Source: an uncultured Prevotellaceae bacterium
GTDB lineage: Bacteria > Bacteroidota > Bacteroidia > Bacteroidales > Bacteroidaceae
Assembly: GCA_900313615.1 (NCBI GenBank)
Contig: OMRP01000006.1
Location: forward strand, 1 to 64,000
DNA length: 64,000 nt
Direction: 5' to 3'
Under the pieces are notes generated by a model. The model ran no database searches. It saw only the letters and a program-made list of their open reading frames with translations, and was not told where the DNA came from. Shown in pieces: positions 47,295 to 56,768 of this stretch. Position 1 is the stretch's first letter. Each line of letters begins with the position of its first letter. The position numbers were made by a program, and so were the translations under genes.

Positions 47295-49223
47295 ATGAGA
47301 CATCTCAATAAATTGGCATCCGTATTCTGCGGCGCGGCTCTTGGCCTGATGTCGCTGACGGGTTGCGAGGGAGGCGACCTTTACAACGTAGGTTCTCCCG
47401 ACTGGCTGGCCGATGCCATCGCCGAGGCGAACGCCAACAAGGGCGAAGAAGTGCTCGAAGGCATGATGGAAGATGTGTACACCATCGGCAATACCGACTA
47501 TTCCTCTGGATGGTGGCAGGCTTTCTCCAAATACTATGTGGTGCCCGACGGGCAGAAGTGGAACGCACAGTTCCTGCTCAACATCAAACCCGACGACCAG
47601 GTGTATTACCATAATTTTGCCATGATTATCTGTAATGATGCCGATCGTGGTTCTGCAGAATATAAGGAGTATGGAGCCATCCGCTTCGACCTCACGGGCG
47701 ACTCCGTGGTCTATAACTCGCAGTGGGGCAGCGACTTCTATAAGCTCCCCTTCAAATTCGCGATGAGTACCTCGATGCAGGATCCTAACGCCGATGAAAC
47801 AGGCTTGCAGAAATTGGCGGGCGCTGTCACTATCACCGTCGACCGTTCCGACGCTTCCAAGTTCTACGTCAAGTACACCAATGGCACGGTGACCAGGACC
47901 TATGAGCAACCCTACCCATTGGGCAACCTCAATGCCGATGTGTCAAACACCAATATCCGTTGCTTCATCGTGCCCGAGGGTTCGTTCATCAACTTCCTCT
48001 CCACCAATATCGAACCCATTGGTGGCCTGACCTCTGCCGAGGATAAGCAGCCTATCTCGATGACCATTAAGGGCGCTCCCAAGAAGGTGCTCCTCGGTAC
48101 TGACCTTGCTACGGCCATGGCCAACGTTACCGCTGAGGTGCAGTTCGAACAAGAGGTGACGAAGACGGTAACTGCCGCCGATGTGATTATCCAGGCCGTC
48201 CCCGACATGAACACTCTCGGAAAGAAGACCCTCGTGGTGGTCTACAACAAGACCTATAAGGGTGAGAACTGTGCCACACCTATCGTTGCGACGATAGAGT
48301 TCGAGGTGGTCGACAAGATGTACACCTGCATCGGTGCTGCAGACAACTCCGACCCATTCTGGGGTGCTCATTCCGACAATATCAAGGTTGGCCCGAACGA
48401 GACCTTTGTCACTACCTTCACCAACTACACCAACGGCGGCTCCAATTGGAACAACTTCTTGGTGGTGCTCTGCAAGGCCGACAATTCCGAATATGCTGTG
48501 CTCCGTGCCGACAACTACGGATGGGGGGATGGCTATGGAACTTGTACTCCGAGTGGTGGACAGAGTGACTGGGCTGCATGGCTCGCTGCCATGGATGGCG
48601 CCAAGGTGACCACCTACGTGACTAACAATGGTAATGGTACAGCCGACGTGAAGGCTGTGATGGAAGGCACCGATGGAAATACCTATGTGCAGGAATACAA
48701 TGGTGTCTCTGTCAGCGATCCCAATGACTTCTACTTCCGCTTCACTGTCGATGGTTGTCACCTCGAGTTCGACAATGTGATAGGTGCAGAAGACAACAGC
48801 ACTGCTTTCTGGAATGCTCATTCGCAGATGTTCAAAGTGCCTGCTGGTCAGACCTATACCACGCGCATCAAGAACTTCACCAGTGGTGCCTCCAACTGGA
48901 ACAACTTCGTGGTGGTACTCACCAGAGCCGACAATTCCGAATATGCTGTGGTTCGTGCCGACAACTACGGATGGGGCGATTGCTATGGAGCATGTACTCC
49001 GAGTGGAGGTCAAGCTGACTGGGCTGCGTGGCTCGCTGCCATGGACGAGGCTATGGTTACCGTTTCTGTCACCAACAACGGAGGTAGCACAGATGTGCAT
49101 TGTGTGATGGTGGGCAATGATGGCAACACCTATGTGCAAGACTACATGGGTATCGGTCCCATCGACGGTTCCGACCTCTTCTTCCGCTTCACCGTTGACA
49201 ATAGCCACTTGGTATTTGAATAA
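47295..49223 (+). CDS. Surface glycan-binding lipoprotein with three related modules
   Basis: 642 residues with a lipobox (LMSLTGCEGG). Two modules are almost identical: about 345-485 and 497-642, each with DNS..FW.AHS, SNWNNF.VVL, ADNSEYAV.RADNYGWGD, CTPSGGQ.DWAAWLAAMD and GNTYVQ. A divergent copy lies at about 62-140 (DYSSGWWQAFSKYY, NFAMIICNDADRGSAEYKEY). An Ig-like domain (about 255-340) separates them. The tryptophan-rich pattern suggests carbohydrate-binding modules, and the position after SusD is that of a SusE/F or SGBP. The DNA of the two copies is also very similar, so the duplication is recent. Confidence 0.82.
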   Translation: MRHLNKLASVFCGAALGLMSLTGCEGGDLYNVGSPDWLADAIAEANANKGEEVLEGMMEDVYTIGNTDYSSGWWQAFSKYYVVPDGQKWNAQFLLNIKPDDQVYYHNFAMIICNDADRGSAEYKEYGAIRFDLTGDSVVYNSQWGSDFYKLPFKFAMSTSMQDPNADETGLQKLAGAVTITVDRSDASKFYVKYTNGTVTRTYEQPYPLGNLNADVSNTNIRCFIVPEGSFINFLSTNIEPIGGLTSAEDKQPISMTIKGAPKKVLLGTDLATAMANVTAEVQFEQEVTKTVTAADVIIQAVPDMNTLGKKTLVVVYNKTYKGENCATPIVATIEFEVVDKMYTCIGAADNSDPFWGAHSDNIKVGPNETFVTTFTNYTNGGSNWNNFLVVLCKADNSEYAVLRADNYGWGDGYGTCTPSGGQSDWAAWLAAMDGAKVTTYVTNNGNGTADVKAVMEGTDGNTYVQEYNGVSVSDPNDFYFRFTVDGCHLEFDNVIGAEDNSTAFWNAHSQMFKVPAGQTYTTRIKNFTSGASNWNNFVVVLTRADNSEYAVVRADNYGWGDCYGACTPSGGQADWAAWLAAMDEAMVTVSVTNNGGSTDVHCVMVGNDGNTYVQDYMGIGPIDGSDLFFRFTVDNSHLVFE

Positions 49224-49266
49224 GACTCTTTAGATATTCTTTAATTGAAATTCATCATTCATCGAG

Positions 49267-49300
49267 CGGGGGAGCCGCCTTGTGCGACTTCCCCGTTTTT
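49267..49300 (+). terminator. Intrinsic terminator after the SusC-SusD-SGBP genes
   Basis: CGGGGGAGCCGC and GCGACTTCCCCG form a 12-bp stem with one mismatch, a 5-base loop and a following GTTTTT-like run. It may cause polarity between the binding genes and the enzymes. Confidence 0.8.
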
Positions 49301-49350
49301 CCAAAAACAAACTATTTCTGACCAAAGTGTCTTCTTTATATATAATCAAT

Positions 49351-51342
49351 ATGAAATACTTATCTAAACTGTTCTTTATACTGAGCCTAGGCGTTCTTGT
49401 TGTGGCCTGTGGTGACGACGATGACGATATGGGCGGTGGCGGAGGCGGTTCTTCCACTTCTCTTTCGGTGTCTACGCCATCGGTGTCGAACATCACCGAC
49501 AATTCGGCCATTGTCTCGCTGTCTGCCTCGGGCTCGGGCATTATCAGCCGTGGTGTGTGTTACAGCACCTCGCCCAATCCCACTATCAACGACAACAAGG
49601 TGGCGGGTTCTGGAAAGGATATGACCATTACCATCTCTGGGCTCTCTGCCGGTACCACCTATCATGTGCGCGGATATGCTCAGACCAATTCCAATGTGCA
49701 ATATTCCAGTGATGTGACATTCACCACAACGAAAGGTGGCGACGACGTGGATGAAGATAGGGTATGGTGGCCCAAGGACCTCAAGCGTGTCAGTGTGCAC
49801 GACCCCAGCGTGGTGTGGGACCCTTCCAGCAGTTCGTACTATATCTTCGGCTCCCACAGGGGCGTGGCCAAATCGTCCAATCTGATGTCGTGGAACGCCG
49901 TCACCGTCAATTGGGCCACAGCCAGTAGTGCGAATGCCGCCAACAATGTGGCGTTCACCACACCAGCCGTGAAGAAGGTGAAGAAAGGTGGCGAGTATGT
50001 CGACTTCCCGGCCTTCGACGCCATGGCATGGTCGAAGCGTGGCAATGCCAGTTACAACATCGACGGAAACCTCTGGGCACCGGATGTCATCTACAACAAG
50101 TCGATGGGCAAATGGTGTATGTATATGAGTATCAACGGCGACAACTGGTACTCCAGCATCGTGCTGCTCACCTCCGACAATATTGCTGGTCCTTATCGTT
50201 ACCAAGGTCCTGTGGTTATCAGCGGTTTCCATACGGGCAATGCCTATAAGGATACCGACCTCGAACTGGTGCTGGGCACTCAGGCCTCGTTGCCATCACG
50301 TTATATGGCTCCTTGGGCTTCCACCGGCAAACCGAGCTATCCCAACTGTATCGACCCCTGCGTGTTCTACGACGAACAAGGCAACCTGTGGATGTCGTAT
50401 GGCTCGTGGAGTGGTGGCATCTTCATGCTCGAACTGGATGAGGACACGGGTCTCCGTGACTACGATGTGACCTATGACACGAACCAGGCTAGCGATGCCT
50501 ATTTCGGCAAGAAGATTGCTGGAGGTTATTATGTGTCGGGCGAAGCGAGTTACATCGAGTATATCGGTGGCTACTACTTTCTGTTCATGACCTATGGCGG
50601 TCTGGCAGCCGGTGGCAATCCCTCCGACTATAACAATGGTGGCTATCAGATACGTGTGTTCCGTTCGCAAAACCCAGATGGACCCTATGTGGATAGCAAG
50701 AATGGTTCTGCATTGTTCAATGGATACTATTTAAACTTCGGCCCAAAGGAAAACGACAATTTCCGCGGTGTGAACATTTTTGGTGCCTATGGTGAATGGG
50801 GCAACCAGACGAAAGGCAACTATTCAGAGCGCTCGCAAGGACACAATTCTATCATTGCTGCTGAAGACGGACGTACCTATTTGGTCTATCATACCCGTTT
50901 CCAGAACTTGGGCGAGGGACATGAGGTGCGTGTGCACCAAGTGTTCCAGAACGAGGAAGGATGGCTGGTTGCCGCACCGTTTGAATATACCGGCGAGACG
51001 GCTAAGAGCGCACAGATAGGTAAGAAACAACTGGTGGCTACGAGCAAGATTCCTGGCAAGTACAAGTTGCTGGTACATAACTACAAACTTGACCATACCG
51101 CCAAGGCTCTGTCTACTCCTGTGGAGATTGAGCTCGAATCCAATGGCAACATCTCCGGGGCATACAGTGGTAAGTGGTCGGTCAAGGAGGGTACGTCTTA
51201 CGTCACCATCAACATCGGCGATGAGTACAAAGGCGTGATGATTGAACAGACCTTGGAACCCAAGAACGATGTTGTGCCCTGCTTCACGGCACTGCGAAGC
51301 CTGTCAGGTGTCACCATCTGGGGATACCGTTACGCCGACTGA
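49351..51342 (+). CDS. Surface GH43 lipoprotein (endo-arabinanase type)
   Basis: 663 residues from ATG 49351; the longer frame starts inside the upstream terminator. A lipobox (VLVVACGDDDDD) is followed by a surface-export-like D-rich and G-rich stretch, so it is probably on the cell surface. A fibronectin-like domain (about 38-128) precedes the five-bladed GH43 propeller (about 140-520): VHDPSVVWDP (general base D), YPNCIDPCVFYDEQGN (pKa D) and YVSGEASYIEY (acid E). A C-terminal beta domain follows. The GH43 form resembles endo-1,5-arabinanases of subfamilies 4/5. It would cut arabinan into pieces for SusCD. Confidence 0.88.
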   Translation: MKYLSKLFFILSLGVLVVACGDDDDDMGGGGGGSSTSLSVSTPSVSNITDNSAIVSLSASGSGIISRGVCYSTSPNPTINDNKVAGSGKDMTITISGLSAGTTYHVRGYAQTNSNVQYSSDVTFTTTKGGDDVDEDRVWWPKDLKRVSVHDPSVVWDPSSSSYYIFGSHRGVAKSSNLMSWNAVTVNWATASSANAANNVAFTTPAVKKVKKGGEYVDFPAFDAMAWSKRGNASYNIDGNLWAPDVIYNKSMGKWCMYMSINGDNWYSSIVLLTSDNIAGPYRYQGPVVISGFHTGNAYKDTDLELVLGTQASLPSRYMAPWASTGKPSYPNCIDPCVFYDEQGNLWMSYGSWSGGIFMLELDEDTGLRDYDVTYDTNQASDAYFGKKIAGGYYVSGEASYIEYIGGYYFLFMTYGGLAAGGNPSDYNNGGYQIRVFRSQNPDGPYVDSKNGSALFNGYYLNFGPKENDNFRGVNIFGAYGEWGNQTKGNYSERSQGHNSIIAAEDGRTYLVYHTRFQNLGEGHEVRVHQVFQNEEGWLVAAPFEYTGETAKSAQIGKKQLVATSKIPGKYKLLVHNYKLDHTAKALSTPVEIELESNGNISGAYSGKWSVKEGTSYVTINIGDEYKGVMIEQTLEPKNDVVPCFTALRSLSGVTIWGYRYAD

Positions 51343-51353
51343 TGGCAATTTAG

Positions 51354-51440
51354 TCCGGCTGGACTGACAATAGGTTGTCTAGCCGGATTTCCTTTTTTTC
51401 CCGATCGGATGTCCATCGGGTTGTAATCCTTTTTTTGTAT
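51354..51440 (+). terminator. Two consecutive terminator hairpins after the surface GH43
   Basis: TCCGGCT (51354-51360) pairs with AGCCGGA (51381-51387) before TTTCCTTTTTTT. CCCGAT (51400-51405) pairs with ATCGGG (51415-51420) before a second T-run. The GH51-GH43 pair downstream may therefore have its own promoter, which I could not find. Confidence 0.75.
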
Positions 51441-51504
51441 CAACTATGTCATTCCCCTTCTTCACGATAGAGGGGGTAAGGGGGTGACATGTAAAATGAA
51501 CCTC

Positions 51505-53967
51505 ATGAAAAAAGCACTTCTACTGATTATATACACGCTGACGGCGGTGGTCGCCAGCGCACAGATCACCATCGACGTTGATGCCAATGACCGCGGACCA
51601 CAAATCAGTCCCACGCATTATGGTATCTTCTTCGAGGATATCAATCACGCCGCCGATGGAGGTATCTATGCCGAGTTGATTCGTAATCGCTCCTTTGAAG
51701 ATGGTGAGGGTTACGGCAAACCGGCAACCATGGAAGCCTGGTCGACGTTTGCAGCCAGTCCTTCGCAATTAAATGCCCGACTCATACAGTCTGGCAAAAA
51801 AGTGAAATTGCTCAATTCGGCGCAAGGCAACGCATTGGAGTTGGATGTCAAGGCATCGGCTGAGATGCCCGTCTGTCTTGTCAACGAAGGCTTTTGGGGA
51901 ATTAACGTGGTACAAGGACGCACCTATCGACTGAGCTTCTTCGCCAAGGGTTCCTATCAAGGGGGTGTCAAAGCCACCCTCTGCAACAAGGACGGCTCTA
52001 CAGTCTATGCATCGACAGATGTCAAGGCTTCTTTCGGCAAGGAATGGACCAAATACACGGCCACACTGACCGCTACGGGCAATGACCCCAAGGCGCAGTT
52101 TGCGCTCGTCTTTGACGGCAAGGGAACCATTGACCTCGATGTGGTGTCGCTCTTCCCGCCAACGTTCCGTAATCGCGAGAACGGTTTGCGTCCCGACCTC
52201 ATGCAGATGCTCTATGAGATGCATCCGAAATTCATGCGTTTCCCTGGTGGCTGTTTCGTCGAAGGTCAGATATCTCCCGACAACGCCTTCCGCTGGGAAC
52301 GTACCATTGGCCCCATCGAGCAACGACCGGGCCACTGGAATGTGAACTGGGGCTACCGTACCACCGATGGTATCGGCTTCCATGAGTATTTGCAGATGGC
52401 AGAAGACCTCGGAGCCAAACCCCTCTATGTGGTCAATGTGGGATTGTGGCACGGCGGCCTGACACCCGTCGATGAGATACAGCCGTGGATTGACGAGTGC
52501 CTGGCGGCCCTTGAATATGCCAATGGCGACGTGACAACGAAATATGGTGCCATGCGTGCCGCCAACGGCCATCCTGCACCGTTCAATATCGAGTATCTGG
52601 AGATAGGCAACGAGAACAACCAGCCTAATCCCGAACAGCAGAGCGATCATTATTACGACCGCTACGACCAGTTCCGCAAGGCCATCCTGGCGAAATATCC
52701 CAATATGAAGCTCATCGGCAACGTGGTGGCGTGGGGCGACGACGATCCCAAGTGGGAGAGCCAGCTGCCCGTAGACCTCCTCGACGAGCATTACTACCGC
52801 AACCCGGCATGGTTCGCCGACGCTTTCCGCAAGTACGACAGCTACGACCGTCGCGGTCCGAAAATCTACGTGGGCGAGTATGCCGTGACCAGTGGCTTCG
52901 GCGACCTCGGCAATATGAACGCCGCCCTGGGCGAGGCGGTCTATATGATGGGTATGGAGAACAACAGCGACATCGTGCCGCTCAACTCCTACGCTCCCAT
53001 CTTCGTCAACGAGAACGATGCCAAATGGCGGCCCGACATGATTCGCTTCAATTCGCACCGCGTTATGGGCACACCTTCTTATTATGTGCAGGCGCTCATG
53101 CCACAGCATATCGGTACGCAGGTGGTCAAAGTGAAACAGACGCAGTCGGTGTCCCCCTCCTTGGGAGGGGCGACGGGGGAGGCTCCCCTCGTCACACCAC
53201 AGCAGAGCCGTATCGGCTTCGCCACTTGGGCCACTCAGGCTTCCTTCACCCATCCTGAGCCGCTGCCCATGACGGGACAGCCCGAATACCTGTCGGGACA
53301 ATGGCAGAAGAACACCGATGGCACGGTGAGTCAGACCGGTGGGAGCGAGCAGTGCGTGGCGATGTGCCATGCCATGGTGGGCGACCATTACAAGGTGAAG
53401 TTCCGTGCCCGTAAGGATGGTGGTGCCGAAGGCTTCATGGTGGTGTTCAACTACACCGACCCGCAGCATTACAGCTGGGTGAACTTCGGTGGTTGGGGCA
53501 ACACCCAGCATGGCATAGAAATCATCAGTGGCGGCGGCAAGAGCCAGGTGGCCACCAAACCGGGCAAGATTGAGACGGGACGCTGGTATGATGTCACACT
53601 CCAGATGGAGGGCGACAGCCTGAAGTGTTGGCTTGACAACGACCTCGTGTTCGACACCGTCTTGCAAGGCGACGTGAAACCGGGTGTCTTCTCCTCGGCG
53701 ACCATCGACGACAACACCGATGAGCTGATCGTCAAGGTGGTGAGCACGCAGGACGAGGCCACCACGGCACGTCTGAACATCGCCAACTTCGCCGTTGGCA
53801 GTGCCCAGCTCGTGCGTCTCATGGCCAATGACGGTCTGGACGAGAACACGCTGCAACAACCTACCAACATCTATCCCACCCACCACGAGCTTTCGCCCAA
53901 TGGCAATACGGTGGAGCTAGAGATTCCCGCTTATTCGCTCAACATCATCAGAATCAAGAAGAAATAA
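51505..53967 (+). CDS. GH51 alpha-L-arabinofuranosidase with an added concanavalin-like domain
   Basis: 820 residues from ATG 51505 (MKKALLLIIYTLTAVVASAQ signal peptide; ATG 51496 is also possible). A carbohydrate-binding domain at about 90-220 lies inside the N-terminal part. The barrel has the acid/base E370 in LEIGNENNQ and the nucleophile E458 in YVGEYAVTS. After the barrel a concanavalin-like/DUF1080-type domain (about 562-760, FKVKFRARKDGGAEGFMVVF-like segment) precedes the final beta strands. A GC palindrome at about residues 550-560 adds SPSLGGATGEAP in frame. It removes arabinofuranose from arabinan, probably in the periplasm. The stop overlaps the next start. Confidence 0.92.
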   Translation: MKKALLLIIYTLTAVVASAQITIDVDANDRGPQISPTHYGIFFEDINHAADGGIYAELIRNRSFEDGEGYGKPATMEAWSTFAASPSQLNARLIQSGKKVKLLNSAQGNALELDVKASAEMPVCLVNEGFWGINVVQGRTYRLSFFAKGSYQGGVKATLCNKDGSTVYASTDVKASFGKEWTKYTATLTATGNDPKAQFALVFDGKGTIDLDVVSLFPPTFRNRENGLRPDLMQMLYEMHPKFMRFPGGCFVEGQISPDNAFRWERTIGPIEQRPGHWNVNWGYRTTDGIGFHEYLQMAEDLGAKPLYVVNVGLWHGGLTPVDEIQPWIDECLAALEYANGDVTTKYGAMRAANGHPAPFNIEYLEIGNENNQPNPEQQSDHYYDRYDQFRKAILAKYPNMKLIGNVVAWGDDDPKWESQLPVDLLDEHYYRNPAWFADAFRKYDSYDRRGPKIYVGEYAVTSGFGDLGNMNAALGEAVYMMGMENNSDIVPLNSYAPIFVNENDAKWRPDMIRFNSHRVMGTPSYYVQALMPQHIGTQVVKVKQTQSVSPSLGGATGEAPLVTPQQSRIGFATWATQASFTHPEPLPMTGQPEYLSGQWQKNTDGTVSQTGGSEQCVAMCHAMVGDHYKVKFRARKDGGAEGFMVVFNYTDPQHYSWVNFGGWGNTQHGIEIISGGGKSQVATKPGKIETGRWYDVTLQMEGDSLKCWLDNDLVFDTVLQGDVKPGVFSSATIDDNTDELIVKVVSTQDEATTARLNIANFAVGSAQLVRLMANDGLDENTLQQPTNIYPTHHELSPNGNTVELEIPAYSLNIIRIKKK
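53153..53187. repeat. GC palindrome inserted in frame inside the GH51 gene
   Basis: CCCCCTCCTTGGGAGGGGCG followed by ACGGGGGAGGCTCCC. It encodes about SPSLGGATGEAP and lies exactly at the joint between the arabinofuranosidase and the added domain. Confidence 0.85.
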
Positions 53968-54989
53968 TGCGAGCACTTGTTTTAGCAGGGACGCTGTTTG
54001 TCTCCTGTGTCGCTTCGGTGGCGCAGGGACAACAGCGTTTTCGTTTGCACGAACCTTTCGTGACCGACACGCCGATGGTCCACGACCCCGTCATGGCCTA
54101 TGAGGATAGTACCTACCATATCTTCTCCACGGGCATGGGCATACAGCATATGACCTCTCACGACTGCACGTCCTGGACGGTGCTCCCCGAACCGGTGATG
54201 ACGGTCATACCACAGTGGGCACGCGACTCGGTGCCGGGCTTCTCACACCATGTGTGGGCTCCCGACATCATCCGGTGGCACGACCGTTGGTGGATGGCCT
54301 ACAGCTGCTCCACCTTCGGCAAGAACGGCTCGGCCATAGGATTGCTGAGCAGTCGCTCGCTCTCCTTCCCCATCTGGAACGATGAGGGGTGTATCGTCAC
54401 CTCGCGGGAGAATCGCGACAACTGGAACGCCATCGACCCCAACTTCGTCATCGACGACGACGATACGCCGTGGCTCGTCTGGGGCTCGTTCTGGGATGGC
54501 ATACAGCTGGCACGCCTCGACACCACGATGCATATCGCACAGGGCGAACGGCCCAGGACCATAGCGCGTCGCTACGACCCGGCTTTCAAGAACCCGCCAG
54601 CCAACCCCACCTCTGAATATGCGGGCACCAATGCCATCGAGGCTCCGTTTGTCATAAAGCATGGGGGTTATTATTACCTCTTCGTGTCGTGGGACTACTG
54701 TTGCCAAGGCAGCAAAAGCACTTACCGCGTGGCAGTGGGGCGCAGCAAAAAAGTTGACGGTCCCTATCTTGACCATGAGGGAAAGGATATGCTCTATGGT
54801 GGCGGAAAGTTGGTGCTGGAGGGTGACAAACGTATTTTTGAGGCGGCAGGACATTGTGCTGCTTACCACGTCAATGGCGACGATCTTTTCATTTGTCATG
54901 GCTACAGTGCCCAACAGAATGGCGCTTCGCTGCTTATCCAGCGAACCATTGGTTGGACGACTGATGGTTGGCCTATGCTGATGGAGTGA
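53967..54989 (+). CDS. GH43 arabinan-active glycosidase, secreted
   Basis: 340 residues with a signal peptide (MRALVLAGTLFVSCVASVAQ). It starts on the last base of the GH51 stop (TAATG), so translation is coupled. GH43 catalytic residues: D in MVHDPVMAYED, D in NAIDPNFVIDDD and E in NAIEAPFVIKHGGYYY. The compact single-domain form and motifs fit exo- or endo-1,5-alpha-L-arabinanases. No lipobox, so periplasmic. It completes the set for arabinan: surface GH43, periplasmic GH43 and GH51. Confidence 0.9.
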   Translation: MRALVLAGTLFVSCVASVAQGQQRFRLHEPFVTDTPMVHDPVMAYEDSTYHIFSTGMGIQHMTSHDCTSWTVLPEPVMTVIPQWARDSVPGFSHHVWAPDIIRWHDRWWMAYSCSTFGKNGSAIGLLSSRSLSFPIWNDEGCIVTSRENRDNWNAIDPNFVIDDDDTPWLVWGSFWDGIQLARLDTTMHIAQGERPRTIARRYDPAFKNPPANPTSEYAGTNAIEAPFVIKHGGYYYLFVSWDYCCQGSKSTYRVAVGRSKKVDGPYLDHEGKDMLYGGGKLVLEGDKRIFEAAGHCAAYHVNGDDLFICHGYSAQQNGASLLIQRTIGWTTDGWPMLME

Positions 54990-55037
54990 AAACGAAAATA
55001 AATACCCTTTTGTTTGGCAATTAAATAAATAATTACG

Positions 55038-55073
55038 AAATTTGCGCTCTATCCACAGGATGAGCGCAAATTT
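55038..55073. other. Perfect inverted repeat just before the ArnT-like start codon
   Basis: AAATTTGCGCTC and GAGCGCAAATTT, with an inner ATCC-ACA-GGAT, make a stem of 16 pairs with one bulge. It ends 5 bases before the ATG at 55079. Its left arm overlaps a weak TTTG-N20-GAAATTTG promoter. It may be an operator, a leader hairpin, or the terminator of the arabinan genes. Confidence 0.65.
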
Positions 55074-55078
55074 ATTTT

Positions 55079-56755
55079 ATGAAAAAGAATAAGACATTTT
55101 GGTTTCTGCTTTTGGTATGCATCTTGATGGTCATACCATTCTTGGGAATATATGACTACAACACCAAAGGTGAGCCGCGAGAAAGCATCGTCAGTTACAC
55201 GATGCTGGAATCGGGCAACTGGATTTTGCCGCGCAACAGTGTGGGCGAAATGGCCTACAAGCCCCCCATGTTCTATTGGGCGGTGGCTGCTGTGAGCAAG
55301 GTTTGTGGTGAGGTGAATGAATTCTCGTCGCGCTTGCCGTCGGCTATCGCTTATATCGCCATTATCGGTGGCATCTTCCTTTTCTACCAACGAAGGCGCA
55401 ATGGGATGCTTGCTTTCGTCACAGCCTTGGTGGCTTTCACCTCCTGGGAGTTGCACCGACAGGGGTTCAACTGCAGGGTCGACATGTTGCTCACAGCAGG
55501 CATCGTGGGTGCCTTGCTCCTGTTCTACCGATGGTATGAGCGGGGGATGCATGGTGTGCCGATTTGGGCTATCCTCCTCATGAGTATGGCGGTGCTGACC
55601 AAAGGACCTATCGGTGCGTTGTTGCCGTGCCTGACTATGGGCGTGTTCATGCTCTTCCGTCGCGTCAATTTCTTCCGTGTCTTCTTCTCGATGTTGCTCT
55701 TTGGCCTCCTCTCGCTTGTCATACCTGCATTTTGGTATTATGCTGCTTGGCAACAAGGCGGACAGGAGTTTCTCGACTTGATGCTTGAGGAGAACGTGGG
55801 ACGTATGACGAGCACCATGAGCTACGAGTCGTGCGTGGAACCCTGGTATTATAATTTCATCACGCTTATCATAGGTTATCTGCCGTGGGTGTTGCTCGCG
55901 CTGATGGCTCTTTTTGTGGCAAAATGGAAAGGTATGCTTTCGCAAATCAGTGCCTCATGCCGCAAGATGGACGATGTAGACGTTTTTTCGTTGGTAACCA
56001 TCGTTGTCATCTTCGTTTTCTATTGCATACCCCAGAGTAAGCGCAGCGCGTACCTCATGCCTATCTATCCATTCATCGCCTATTTCGTGGCGCGTATGTT
56101 GTTCTGGCTACATAGTGAACACCACCGCCTTCTCAATGCCTTTGGCGCGTTTTTGTCGGTGGTGGGATTGCTGCTAGTGGTGGTGTTTGTGGTACTTAAA
56201 TTCATACCTATTAATCCCGATTGGTTCCATGGTCGTCATGGGTTCCAGAACTATTCCATGGTGTTGCAACTCCAACAGACAGGAAGTTGGTGGCAGTGGC
56301 TCATCCTCGCCTTTGGGTCGTTCATCCTTATTGCCTGGTGGCGTGGCAAACGCAACGTGCTGGGGTTGGTGATGCTCATTCTGGCCTTTTATCTCCAATT
56401 CAATGCCGTTTACAAACCGCCCGTGCTCAATGCCAAGTCGGTGCGCAATGTGGCAGCGGTGGTTGATCAACTGGTGCCTGCCGATAAGGGAAAATTGTAT
56501 GAATTTATCGAGGAAGGCGTGTTGGCAAAAGGCGACCCCGTGCATTATTTCGAAATGAATTTCTACCTGCACGACCGCGTGGGAAATTTCTATAAATCAC
56601 GGCCCGACGAAGGTTATCTGATGATTGGTGTCGACGATGCTGAGCGGTGGATACCCAAATTTCAGCAGGAGGGTTATCAGTTCAGCAAAGTTTATGACTC
56701 GGGCAAGCAGCGCGTGGCAGGACAACCCATGCAACTGTTGAAGTTTAGTAAATAA
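55079..56755 (+). CDS. ArnT-like membrane glycosyltransferase (lipid A modification type)
   Basis: 558 residues with about 11-12 membrane helices. The first extramembrane loop carries the acidic motif YDYNTKGEPRESIVSYTMLE, as in ArnT and other PMT-like (GT39/GT83) enzymes that use polyprenyl-phosphate sugars. Another conserved part is KPPMFYWAVAAV with RLPSAI. It probably transfers a sugar from undecaprenyl phosphate to lipid A or another envelope acceptor in the periplasm. It converges with a GT2 enzyme and a deacetylase that resemble ArnC and ArnD, which supports this role. Confidence 0.85.
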   Translation: MKKNKTFWFLLLVCILMVIPFLGIYDYNTKGEPRESIVSYTMLESGNWILPRNSVGEMAYKPPMFYWAVAAVSKVCGEVNEFSSRLPSAIAYIAIIGGIFLFYQRRRNGMLAFVTALVAFTSWELHRQGFNCRVDMLLTAGIVGALLLFYRWYERGMHGVPIWAILLMSMAVLTKGPIGALLPCLTMGVFMLFRRVNFFRVFFSMLLFGLLSLVIPAFWYYAAWQQGGQEFLDLMLEENVGRMTSTMSYESCVEPWYYNFITLIIGYLPWVLLALMALFVAKWKGMLSQISASCRKMDDVDVFSLVTIVVIFVFYCIPQSKRSAYLMPIYPFIAYFVARMLFWLHSEHHRLLNAFGAFLSVVGLLLVVVFVVLKFIPINPDWFHGRHGFQNYSMVLQLQQTGSWWQWLILAFGSFILIAWWRGKRNVLGLVMLILAFYLQFNAVYKPPVLNAKSVRNVAAVVDQLVPADKGKLYEFIEEGVLAKGDPVHYFEMNFYLHDRVGNFYKSRPDEGYLMIGVDDAERWIPKFQQEGYQFSKVYDSGKQRVAGQPMQLLKFSK

Positions 56756-56768
56756 TCGCAAGATTACC

